This document shows, piece by piece, positions 52,168 through 63,686 of a DNA stretch of 64,000 nucleotides. Source of the stretch: Calliopsis andreniformis (lineage: Eukaryota > Arthropoda > Insecta > Hymenoptera > Andrenidae); NCBI RefSeq assembly GCF_051401765.1, contig NW_027480568.1:1054001-1118000 (forward strand). Direction: 5' to 3'. Position 1 is the first letter of the stretch, and each line of letters opens with the position of its first letter. The position numbers were made by a program, and so were the translations under genes. The notes beneath the pieces are model-generated. The model did no database searches, was not told where the DNA came from, and saw only the letters and a list, made by a program, of their open reading frames with translations.

Positions 52168-52439
52168 CGAGAATTGAGGATTGAGGATTGAGGGTTGAAG
52201 ATTGAGGATTGGGTATTGAGGATTGAGGAATGAGGATTGAGGATTGAGGATTGAGGATTGAAGATTGAAGATTGAGTATTGAGGATTCAAGATTGACGAT
52301 CGTGGATTGAGCATTGAGGATTGAGTATTGAGGAATCAGGATTGAAGATTGAGTATTGAGGATTGAAGGTTGAGGATTGTGGATTGAGGATTGAGGATTG
52401 AGGATTGAATATTGAGGATTGGGGACTGAGTGTTGAGGG
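52168..52439 (+). repeat. Link segment between F and G2
   Basis: Heptamer sequence with GATTGACGATCGTGG near 52292, also seen near 44845 in the lead-in of G copy 1. It connects the 670-bp duplication to G copy 2. No other feature seen. Confidence 0.65.
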
Positions 52440-54234
52440 TTGAATGATGAGAATTGACGTTTGTGGATAGAGATTTGAAGATTGCAGATTGAGTATTGAG
52501 TATTGAAAACTGTGAATTGATGATATTCTATTGAGGATTGAGGATTGGCAACTGATTGTTGAGGACTGAGGGCTGAAGCTTGAGGATCCAGGATTGAGGA
52601 TTCAGGATTGAGGTTTGAGGAGAGAGGACTGAGGATTGAGGATTGAGAATAGAGAATTGAGGATTGAGGATTGAGGATTGAAGATTGAGGATTGGCTGTT
52701 GAGTATTGAATATTGAGGATTGACGATTGAGGATTGAGGATTGAGGATTGAGGGTTGAGGATTGAGGATTGAAGATTGAGTATTGAGGATCGAAGATTGA
52801 GGATTGAGGGTTGAGGATTGAAGATTGAGGATAGGGTATTGAGGATTGAAGAATGATGATTGAGGATTGAGGATTGAGGAGTGAGGGTTGAATATTGAGT
52901 ATTGTGGATTGAAGATCGACTATTGAGGATTGCGAATTCAGGATTGAGGGTTGGGGATTGAGGATTGAAGATTGAGGATTGAGGATTGAGGATTGCGGAT
53001 TGGGGATTGAGGATTGCGAGTTGAAGATTCAGTATTGAGGATTGAAGATTCAGAATTGAGGATGAGGATTGAACATTGAGTACTGAGTGTTGAGGGTTGA
53101 GTGATGAGAATTTATGTTTCTGGATAGAGATTTGAAGATTGCAGATTGAGTAGTGGGTATTGAAAACTGTGAATTGAGGATATTCTATTGAGGATTGAGG
53201 ATTGACAACTGATTGTTGAGGACTGAGAGCTGAAGCTTGAGGATTCAGGATTGAGGATTCAGGATTGAGGTTTGAGGAGAGAGGACTGAGGATTGAGGAT
53301 TGAGGATTGAGAATTGAGGATTGAGGACTGATGATTGAAGATTGAGGATTGGCTGTTGAGAATTGAACATTGAGGATTGAGGATTGAGGATTCAGGATTG
53401 AAGATTGAGTATTGAGGATTGAAGATTGAGGATTGAGGATTGAGGATTGAGGATTCAGGATGAGGGCTGAGGGTTGAGGATTAAGGTTTGAGGACTAAGG
53501 ACAGAGGATTGAGGATTGAGAATTGAGGATTGAGGATTGCGGATTGAAGATTGAGGATAGGGTATTGAGGATCGAAGAATGAGGATTGAGGATTGAGGAA
53601 TGAGCATTGAAGATTGAGTATTGAGGATTGAAGGTTGACGATTGTGGATTGAGGATTGGTGATTGAGGATTGAATATTGAGGATTGGGGACAGAGTGTTG
53701 AGGGTTGAGTGATGAGAAATGATGTTTGTGGATAGAGATTTGAAGATTGCCGATTGAGTATTGAGACATGAAAACTGTGAGTGGATGATATTCTATTGAG
53801 GATTGAGGATTGACTACTGATTGTTGCGGTCTGGGGGCTGAAGATTGAGGACTCAGGATTGAGGATTCAGAATTGAGGTTTGAGGACTGAGGATTGAGGA
53901 CTGAAGATTGAGTATTGAGGATTGAAGATTGAGGATTGAGGATTGATGGTTGAGGGTTTTGTGTTGAATATTGAGGATTGAGGATTGAGGATTGAGGATT
54001 GATGATTGAAGATTGAGGATTGGGGATTGAGGATAGACGATTGAGTATTGAGTATTGAGGATTGAGGATTGAGGATTGAGGATTGAGGATTGAGTATTGA
54101 GTAATGAAGATTGAGGATTGAGGATTGAGGATTGAGGATTGAGTATTGAAGATTGAGGATTGCTGATTGAGGATTGATGATTGGGGATTGAGGATTGATG
54201 ATTGACTATTGAGGATTGATGGTTGAGGGTTGAG
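52440..54234 (+). repeat. G block, copy 2
   Basis: K modules at 52440, 53097 and 53705; BamHI sequence at 52584. From about 52500 it matches copy 3 at an exact offset of 2,229 bp (GGATCC at 52584 and 54813; TTGTTGCGGTCTGGGGG with its C at 53827 and 56056). The copy stops at about 54234, where GGTTGAGGGTTGAG continues into GATGAGGGCTGTGGG instead of the E block. Confidence 0.82.
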
Positions 54235-54668
54235 GATGAGGGCTGTGGGTTGAGGATTGAGGTTTGAGGACTGAGGACTGAGGATTGAGGATCGAGAATT
54301 GAGGATTGAGGATTGAGGGTTGAAGATTGAGGATTGGGTATTGAGGATTGAAGAATGAGGATTGAGGATTGAGGACAGAGGATTGAGGATTGAAGATTGA
54401 GTATTGAGGATTGAAGATTGACGATTGAGGATTGAGGATTGAGGATTGAGGATTGAGGATTGAGGATTGAGGATTGAAGATTGAGTATTGAGGGTTGAAG
54501 ATTGAGGATTGAGGATTGAGGATTGAGGATTGAAGATTAAGATTGAGGATTGAGGATTGAGGATTGAGTATTGAGGATTGAGGTTTGAGGATTGAAGATT
54601 GAATATTGATGATTGAAGATTGAGGATTGAGGATTGAGGATTGAACATTGAGGACTGAGTGTTGAGGG
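54235..54668 (+). repeat. Mosaic bridge between G2 and G3
   Basis: About 430 bp assembled from sequence matching 52105-52210 (GATGAGGGCTGTGGG) and then 51541-51850 (GGACAGAGGATTG). It ends in the K module at 54669, whose first half matches the variant K at 50373 and second half the K at 52440. Two or three template switches are needed to explain it. Confidence 0.72.
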
Positions 54669-56463
54669 TTGAGTGATGAGAATTGGTGTTTGTGGATAGA
54701 GATCTGAAGATTGCAGATTGGCTATTGAGTATTGAAAACTGTGAATTGATGATATTCTATTGAGGATTGAGGATTGGCAACTGATTGTTGAGGACTGAGG
54801 GCTGAAGCTTGAGGATCCAGGATTGAGGATTCAGGATTGAGGTTTGAGGAGAGAGGACTGAGGATTGAGGATTGAGAATAGAGAATTGAGGATTGAGGAT
54901 TGAGGATTGAAGATTGAGGATTGGCTGTTGAGGATTGAATATTGAGGATTGACGATTGAGGATTGAGGATTGAGGATTGAGGGTTGAGGATTGAGGATTG
55001 AAGATTGAGTATTGAGGATCGAAGATTGAGGATTGAGGGTTGAGGATTGAAGATTGAGGATAGGGTATTGAGGATTGAAGAATGATGATTGAGGATTGAG
55101 GATTGAGGAGTGAGGGTTGAATATTGAGTATTGTGGATTGAAGATCGACTATTGAGGATTGCGAATTCAGGATTGAGGGTTGGGGATTGAGGATTGAAGA
55201 TTGAGGATTGAGGATTGAGGATTGCGGATTGGGGATTGAGGATTGCGAGTTGAAGATTCAGTATTGAGGATTGAAGATTCAGAATTGAGGATGAGGATTG
55301 AACATTGAGTACTGAGTGTTGAGGGTTGAGTGATGAGAATTTATGTTTCTGGATAGAGATTTGAAGATTGCAGATTGAGTAGTGGGTATTGAAAACTGTG
55401 AATTGAGGATATTCTATTGAGGATTGAGGATTGACAACTGATTGTTGAGGACTGAGAGCTGAAGCTTGAGGATTCAGGATTGAGGATTCAGGATTGAGGT
55501 TTGAGGAGAGAGGACTGAGGATTGAGGATTGAGGATTGAGAATTGAGGATTGAGGACTGATGATTGAAGATTGAGGATTGGCTGTTGAGAATTGAACATT
55601 GAGTATTGAGGATTGAGGATTCAGGATTGAAGATTGAGTATTGAGGATTGAAGATTGAGGATTGAGGATTGAGGATTGAGGATTCAGGATGAGGGCTGAG
55701 GGTTGAGGATTAAGGTTTGAGGACTAAGGACAGAGGATTGAGGATTGAGAATTGAGGATTGAGGATTGCGGATTGAAGATTGAGGATAGGGTATTGAGGA
55801 TCGAAGAATGAGGATTGAGGATTGAGGAATGAGCATTGAAGATTGAGTATTGAGGATTGAAGGTTGACGATTGTGGATTGAGGATTGGTGATTGAGGATT
55901 GAATATTGAGGATTGGGGACAGAGTGTTGAGGGTTGAGTGATGAGAAATGATGTTTGTGGATAGAGATTTGAAGATTGCCGATTGAGTATTGAGACATGA
56001 AAACTGTGAGTGGATGATATTCTATTGAGGATTGAGGATTGACTACTGATTGTTGCGGTCTGGGGGCTGAAGATTGAGGACTCAGGATTGAGGATTCAGA
56101 ATTGAGGTTTGAGGACTGAGGATTGAGGACTGAAGATTGAGTATTGAGGATTGAAGATTGAGGATTGAGGATTGATGGTTGAGGGTTTTGTGTTGAATAT
56201 TGAGGATTGAGGATTGAGGATTGAGGATTGAGGATTGAAGATTGAGGATTGGGGATTGAGGATAGACGATTGAGTATTGAGTATTGAGGATTGAGGATTG
56301 AGGATTGAGGATTGAGGATTGAGTATTGAGTAATGAAGATTGAGGATTGAGGATTGAGGATTGAGGATTGAGTATTGAAGATTGAGGATTGCTGATTGAG
56401 GATTGATGATTGGGGATTGAGGATTGATGATTGACTATTGAGGATTGATGGTTGAGGGTTGAG
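54669..56463 (+). repeat. G block, copy 3
   Basis: K modules at 54669, 55326 and 55934; BamHI sequence at 54813. It is a near-copy of 52440-54234 at 2,229 bp and a more diverged copy of 43962-45728 at about 10.7 kb. It continues directly into E copy 2 as copy 1 does. Confidence 0.82.
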
Positions 56464-58979
56464 TGTTGAATATTGAGGATTGAGGATTGAGCATTGAGGA
56501 TTGACGATTGAGGACTGACGATTGAGTATTGATGATTGAAGATGGGAGGATTGAGGATTGAGTGTTGTGGATTCAGGACGAGGACAGACGGTTGAGGATT
56601 TAGGTTTGAGGATTGTGGATTGAGGATTGAGGATGAGGGCTGAGGGTTGAGGATTGAGGTATGAGTATAGAATCCTGAAAATTCAGGATATTCTATTGAC
56701 TTTTGAAGATTGAGGATTGATGGTTGAGTATTGAGGATTGAGGATTGAGGATTGAGGATTGAGTATTGAAGATTGTGGATTGAGGATTGAAGATTGAGGA
56801 TTGGGTAATGAGGATTGAAGAATGAGGATTGAGGATTGAGGATTGAGTATTGAGGATTAAAGGTTGAGTATTGAGGATTGAAGACTGACGATTGAGGATA
56901 GAGGATTGAGGATTGAGGATTGAGGATTGAGGATTGAAGATTGAGTATTGAGGACTGATGATTGAGGATTGAGAATTGAGGATTGAGGATTGAGGATTGA
57001 AGATTGAGGATTGGGTATTGAGGATTGAAGAATGAGGATTGAGGATTGAGGATTGAGGATTGAGAATTGAGAATTGAGGATGAGGACGGAGGGTTGAGGA
57101 TTAAGGTTTGAGGCACGAGGATTGAGGATTGAGGATTGAGGACTGAGGATTGACGATTGAGTATTGAAGATTGAGGATTGATTACTGAGGATTGAGGATT
57201 GAGGATTGAGGATTGAGGGTTCAGGATTGAGGATTGAAGAATGAGGATTGAGGAGTGAAGGTTGAGGATTGAGGATTGATGGTTGTGGATTGAGGACGAG
57301 GACTGAGGTTTGAGTATTGCTGTTTGATGTCTGAGGATTGAGGATTGAGGATTGAGGATTGATGGTTGAGGGCTTTGTGTTGAATATTGAGGATTGAGGC
57401 TTGAGGATTGAGGATTGAGGATTGAAGATTCAGGGTTTAGGATTGAGGATGAGGGCTGAGGGTTAAGGATTGAGGTTTGAGGACTGAAGATTGAATATCG
57501 ATGATTGAAGATTGAGGATTCAGGATTGATGGTTGTGGATTGAGGGCGAGGACTGAGGGTTGAGTATTGATGTTTGAGGTCTGAGGATTGAGGATTGAGG
57601 ATTGAGAATTGAGGATTGAGTATTGAGGATTGAAGATTGAGGTTTGGGTGTTGAGGATTGAAGAATGAGGATTGAGGAGTGAGGATTGATGATTGAGGAC
57701 TGAGGATTGAGGATCGAATATTGAGTATTGAGGATTGAAGATTGAGGATTAAGGATTGAGGGTTGAGGATTGAGGACGAGGACTGACGGTTGAGGATTGA
57801 GGTTTGAGGATTGACGATTGAGTATTGAGGACTGAGGATTGAGGATTGAGGATTGATCATTGAGGATTGAAGATTGAGGACTGGGGATAGAGGATTGAAG
57901 ATTGAGGATTAAGGATTGAGGATTGGGGATTGAGGATCTAGGATTGGAGATTGATTATTGAGTGTTGAAGATTGAGGATTGAGGATTGAGGATTGAGAAT
58001 TGAGAATTGAGGGTGAGGACTGAGGGTTGAGGATTAAGGTTTGAGGAACGAGGATTGAGGATTGAGGATTGAGGACTGAGGATTGACGATTGAGTATTGA
58101 AGATTGAGGACTGATTACTGAGGATTGAGGATTGAGGATTGAGGATTGAGGGTTCAGGATTGAGGATTGAAGAATGAGGATTGAGGATTGAGGATTGAGG
58201 ATTGAGGATTGAGTATTGAAGATTGAGGATTGCGGATTGAGGATAGACGATTGAGTATTGAGTATTGAGGATTGAGAATTGAGGATTGAGGATTGGGGAC
58301 TGAGTGTTGATGATTGAGTGGTGAGAATTGATGTTTGTGGATAGAGATTTGAAGATTGCAGATTGAGTATCGAGTATTGAAAACTGTGAATTGACGATGT
58401 TCTATTGAGAATTGAGGATTGACGTCTCATTGTTGAGGTCTGAGGTCTGAAGATTGAGGATTCAGGATTGAGGATTCAGGATTGAGGTTTGAGGACTGAG
58501 GATTGAGGATTGAGGATTGAGGCTTGAGGATTGAGGATTGAGGATTGAAGATTCAGGGTTTAGGATTGAGGATGAGGGCTGAGAGTTGAGGATTGAGGTT
58601 TGAGGACTGAAGATTGAATATCGATGATTGAAGATTGAGGATTCAGGATTGATGGTTGTGGATTGAGGGCGAGGACTGAGGGTTGAGTATTGATGTTTGA
58701 GGTCTGAGGATTGAGTATTGAGGATTGAGAATTGAGGATTGAGTATTGAGGATTGAAGATTGAGGATTGGGTATTGAGGATTGAAGAATGAGGATTGAGG
58801 AGTGAGGATTGAGGATTGAGGACTGAGGATTGAGGATTGAATATTGAGTATTGAGGATTGAAGATTGAGGATTAAGGATTGAGGGTTGAGGATTGAGGAC
58901 GAGGACTGACGGTTGAGGATTGAGGTTTGAGGATTCACGATTGAGTATTGAGGACTGAGGATTGAGGATTGAGGATTGA
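56464..58979 (+). repeat. E block, copy 2
   Basis: Collinear with E copy 1, with an inverted repeat at 56672 and a K module at 58314. At about 58291 it skips the 699 bp present in copy 1 (about 47556-48254). The shared rare motif GACGTCTCATTGTTG lies at 48385 and 58421 (offset 10,036). It ends about 58979 with a jump to an earlier E position. Confidence 0.78.
56672..56689. repeat. Short inverted repeat, copy 3
   Basis: Same 8-bp stem with AA spacer. It corresponds to copy 1 at an offset of 10,735 bp. Confidence 0.85.
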
Positions 58980-59244
58980 TGATTGAGGATTGAGGATTGA
59001 TGATTGACTATTGAGGATTGATGGTTGAGGGTTGAGTGTTGAATATTGAGGATTGAGGATTGAGCATTGAGGATTGACGATTGAGGACTGACGATTGAGT
59101 ATTGATGATTGAAGATGGGAGGATTGAGGATTGAGTGCTGTGGATTCAGGACGAGGACAGACGGTTGAGGATTTAGGTTTGAGGATTGTGGATTGAGGAT
59201 TGAGAATGAGGGCTGAGGGTTGAGGATTGAGGTATGAGTATAGA

Positions 59245-59262
59245 ATCCTGAAAATTCAGGAT
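59245..59262. repeat. Short inverted repeat, copy 4
   Basis: Same 8-bp stem with AA spacer, in the partial E copy 3. Confidence 0.85.
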
Positions 59263-60445
59263 ATTCTATTGACTTTTGAAGATTGAGGATTGATGGTTGA
59301 GTATTGAGGATTGAGGATTGAGGATTGAGGATTGAGTATTGAAGATTGTGGATTGAGGATTGAAGATTGAGGATTGGGTAATGAGGATTGAAGAATGAGG
59401 ATTGAGGATTGAGGATTGAGTATTGAGGATTAAAGGTTGAGTATTGAGGATTGAAGACTGACGATTGAGGATAGAGGATTGAGGATTGAGGATTGAGGAT
59501 TGAGGATTGAAGATTGAGTATTGAGGATTGATGATTGAGGATTGAGAATTGAGGATTGAGGATTGAGGATTGAAGATTGAGGATTGGGTATTGAGGATTG
59601 AAGAATGAGGATTGAGGATTGAGGATTGAGGATTGAGAATTGAGAATTGAGGATGAGGACGGAGGGTTGAGGATTAAGTTTTGAGGAACGAGGATTGAGG
59701 ATTGAGGATTGAGGACTGAGGATTGACGATTGAGTATTGAAGATTGAGGATTGATTACTGAGGATTGAGGATTGAGGATTGAGGATTGAGGGTTCAGGAT
59801 TGAGGATTGAAGAATGAGGATTGAGGAGTGAAGGTTGAGGATTGAGGATTGATGGTTGTGGATTGAGGACGAGGACTGAGGGTTGAGTATTGCTGTTTGA
59901 TGTCTGTGGATTGAGGATTGAGGATTGAGGATTGATGGTTGACGGTTTTGTGTTGAATATTGAGGATTGAGGATTGAGGATTGAGGATTGAGGATTGAAG
60001 ATTGAGGATTGGGGATTGAGGATAGACGATTGAGTATTGAATATTGAGGATTGAGAATTGAGGATTGAGGATTGAGGATTGAGTATTGAGTAATGAAGAT
60101 TGAGGATTGAGGATTGAGGATTGAGGATTGAGTATTCAAGATTGAGGATTGATGATTGGGGATTGATGATTGAGGATTGATGATTGAGGATTGAGGATTG
60201 ATGATTGACTATTGACTATTGATGGTTGAGGGTTGAGTGTTGAATATTGAGGATTGAGGATTGAGCATTGAGGATTGACGATTGAGGATTGACGATTGAG
60301 TATTGATGATTGAAGATGGGAGGATTGAGGATTGAGTGTTGTGGATTGAGGACGAGGACTGACGGTTGAGGATTTAGGTTTGAGGATTGTGGATTGAGGA
60401 TTGAGAATGAGGGACGAGGGTTGAGGATTGAGGTATGAGTATAGA

Positions 60446-60463
60446 ATCCTGAAAATTCAGGAC
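60446..60463. repeat. Short inverted repeat, copy 5 (terminal mismatch)
   Basis: ATCCTGAA, AA, TTCAGGAC: the last base is changed, leaving a 7-bp stem. It lies 1,201 bp after copy 4, in the partial E copy 4 just before the return to unit A. Confidence 0.83.
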
Positions 60464-60600
60464 ATTCTATTGACTTTTGAAGATTGAGGATTGATGGTTG
60501 AGTATTGAGGATTGAGGATTGAGGATTGAGGATTGAGTATTGAAGATTGTGGATTGAGGATTGAAGATTGAGGATTGGGTAATGAGGATTGAAGAATGAG

Positions 60601-63600
60601 AATTGAGAATTGAGGATTGAGGATTGAGGATTGAAGATTGAGGATTGGGTATTGAGGATTGAAGAATGAGGATTGAGGATTGAGGATTGAGGATTGAGGA
60701 TTGAAGATTGAGTATTGAGCATTGAAGCCTGACGATTGAGGATTGAGAATTGAGGATTGAGGATTGAGGATGGAGGATTGAAGATTGAGTATTGAGGATT
60801 GAAGATTGAGGATCGAGGATTGAGGATTGAGGATTGAGGATAGAGGATTGAAGAATGAGGATTGAGGATTGAGGATTGAGGATTGAGGATTGTAGAATGA
60901 GTATTGAGGATTGAAGATTGAGGATTGAGGAGTGAGTATTGAAGATTGAGGATTTGGGACTGAGGATTGAAGATTGGGGTTTGAGGATTGAGGATTGAGG
61001 ATTGAGGATTGAGGGTTGAGGATTGAAGATTAAGATTGAGGATTGAGGATTGAGGATTGAGGATTGAGGATTGAGGATTGAGGATTGAGGATTGAAGATT
61101 GAGGATTGCGTATTGAGGATAGAACATTGAGGATTGAGTATTGAGTATTGAGGATTGAAGATTGAGGATTGAGGATTGAGGATTGAGGATTGAGGGTTGG
61201 AGATTGAGTACTGAGGATTGAAGATTACGATTGACGATTGAGGATTGAGGATTGAGGTTTGAGGATTGAGGATTGAGGATTTAAGATTGAGGATTGCGTA
61301 TTGAGGATAGAACATTGAGGATTGAGGATTGAGTATTGAGGATTGAGGATTGAGGATTGAAGGTTGAATATTGATGATTGAAGATTGAGGATCGAGGATT
61401 GAGGGTTGTGGATTGAGGACGAGGACTGAGGGTTGAGTACTGATGTTTGAGGTCTGAGGATTGAGGATTGAGGATTGAGAATTGAGGATTGAGGATTGAG
61501 GATTGAAGATTGAGGATTGGGTGTTGAAGATTGAAGAATGAGGATTGAGGATTGAGGATTGAGGATTGAGGATTGAAGATTGAGTATTGAGGATTGAATA
61601 TTGAGGATTGAGGATTGAGGATTGAGCATTGAGGATTGAGGATTGGGGATAGAAGATTGAGGATTGGGTATTGCGGATTGAAGAATGAGGATTGAGGATT
61701 GAGGATTGAGTATTGAGGATTGAAGACTGAGTGTTGAGGGTTGAGTGATGAGAATTGATGTTTGTGGATAGAGATTTGAAGATTGCAGATTGAGTATTGA
61801 GTATTGAAAACTGTGAATTGATGATATTCTCTTGAGGATTGAGGATTGACAACTGATTGTTGAGGACTGAGGGCTGAAGGTTGAGGATTCAGGATTGAGG
61901 ATTCAGGATTGTGGATTGAGGATTGAGGATTGAGAATTGAAGATTGAGCATTGAGTAATGGGGGTTGTGGATTGAGGACGAGGACTGAGGGTTGAGTATT
62001 GATGTTTGAGGTCTGAGGATTGAGGGTTGAGGATTGAGAATTGAGGATTGAGGATTGAAGATTGAGGATTGGGTACTGAGGATTGAAGAATGAGGATTGA
62101 GTATTGAGTATTGAGGATTGAGGACTGAGGATTGAGGATTGAAGATTGAGGATTAGGTATTGAGGATTGAAGAATGAGGATTGAGTATTGAGTATTGAGG
62201 ATTGAGGATTGAAGATTGAGTATTGAGGATTGAAGATTGACGATTGAGGATTGAGTATTGAGGATTGAGGATTGAGGATTGAGGATTGAGGATTGAAGAT
62301 TGAGTATTGGGTATTGAAGATTGAGGATTGAGGATTGAGGATTGTGGATTGAGGATTGAAGATTGAGTATTGAGGATTGAAGATTGAGGATTGAGGATTG
62401 AGGATTGAGGATTGAGGATTGAGGATTGAGGATTGCGGATAGAAGATTGAGGATTGGGTATTGCGGATTGAACATTGAGGATTGAGGATTGAGGATTGAG
62501 GATTGAGGACTGAAGATTGAATATTGATGATTGAATATTGAGGATTGAGGATTGATGGTTGTGGATTAAGGACGCGGACTGAGGGTTGAGTACTGCTGTT
62601 TGAGGTCTGAGGATTGAGGATTGAGGATTGAGAATTGAGGATTGAGGATTGAGGATTGAAGATTGAGAATTGGGTATTGAGGATTGAAGAATGAGGATTG
62701 AGGATTGAGGATTGAGGATTGAGCATTGAAGACTGAGTGCTGAGGGTTGAGTGATGAGAATTGATGTTTGTGGATAGAGATTTGAAGATTGCAGATTGAG
62801 TATTGAGTATTGAAGACTGTGAATTGATGATATTCTCTTGAGGATTGAGGATTGACAACTGATTGTTGATGACTGAGAGCTGAAGGTTGAGGATTCAGGA
62901 TTGAGGATTCAGGATTGTGGATTGAGGATTGCGGATTGAGAATTGAAGATTGAGGATAGAGTATTGGGGGTTGTGGATTGAGGACGAGGACTGAGGGTTG
63001 AGTATTGATGTTTGAGGTCTGAGGATTGAGGGTTGAGGATTGAGAATTGAGGATTGAGGGTTGAAGATTGAGGATTGGGTATTGAGGATTGAAGAATGAG
63101 GATTGAGTACTGAGTATTGAGGATTGAGGATTGAAGATTGAGTATTGAGCATTGAATATTGACGATTGAGGATTGAGGATTGAGGATTGAGGATTGAGGA
63201 TTGAGGATTGAGGATTGAAGATTGAGTATTGAGGATTGAAGAGTGAGGATTGAGGATTGAGGTTTGAGGATTGAGGATTGAAGATTGAGTACTGAGGATT
63301 GAAGATTAAGATTGAGGATTGATGATTGAGGATTGAGGATTGAAGATTGAGGATTGGGGACTGAGTATTGAGGGTTGAGTGATGAGAATTGATGCTTGTG
63401 GATAGAGGTCTAAAGATTGCAGATTGAGTATTGAGTATTGAAAACTGTGAATTGAGGATATTTTATTGAGGATTGAGGATTGACAACTGATAGTTGAGGA
63501 CTTAGGGCTGAAGATTGAGGATCCAGGGTTGAGGATTCAGGATTGAGGTTTGAGGACTGAGGATTGAGGATTGAGGATTGAGGATTGAGGATTGAGGATT

Positions 63601-63686
63601 GAAGACTGAGGATTGGGTATTGAGGATTGAACATTGAGGATTGAGTGTTGAGGATAGAGGATTGAGGATTGAGGATTGAAGGTTGA
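60601..63686 (+). repeat. HOR unit A6 with 216-bp deletion, running into next A head
   Basis: Enters unit A at A position 942 (offset 59,659) and is collinear until about 61680. There a 216-bp deletion (A about 2025 to 2240) changes the offset to 59,443. It passes the A phase start at 62955 and continues to A position about 732 of the next unit. K modules at 61741, 62747 and 63375; BamHI sequence at 63519. It is close in sequence to the left-end A units despite lying 40 kb from them. Confidence 0.9.

Larger units (their letters stand above)
58980..60600 (+). repeat. E block, copies 3 and 4 (partial)
   Basis: Two truncated E copies: inverted repeats at 59245 and 60446 are 1,201 bp apart, each preceded by GATTGACTATTG and GATGGTTGAGGG segments. 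The array leaves E sharply at 60600/60601, where GAAGAATGAG continues as AATTGAGAATTGAGG of unit A. Confidence 0.78.

Noticed and set aside
456..63634. Dozens of long minus-strand open frames as protein-coding genes
   Set aside because: All read variants of NPQSSIL in whichever frame is chosen, overlap each other in different frames, often begin at TTG or other non-ATG codons inside ordinary monomers, and cross HOR junctions. Openness follows from composition and the 7-bp period.
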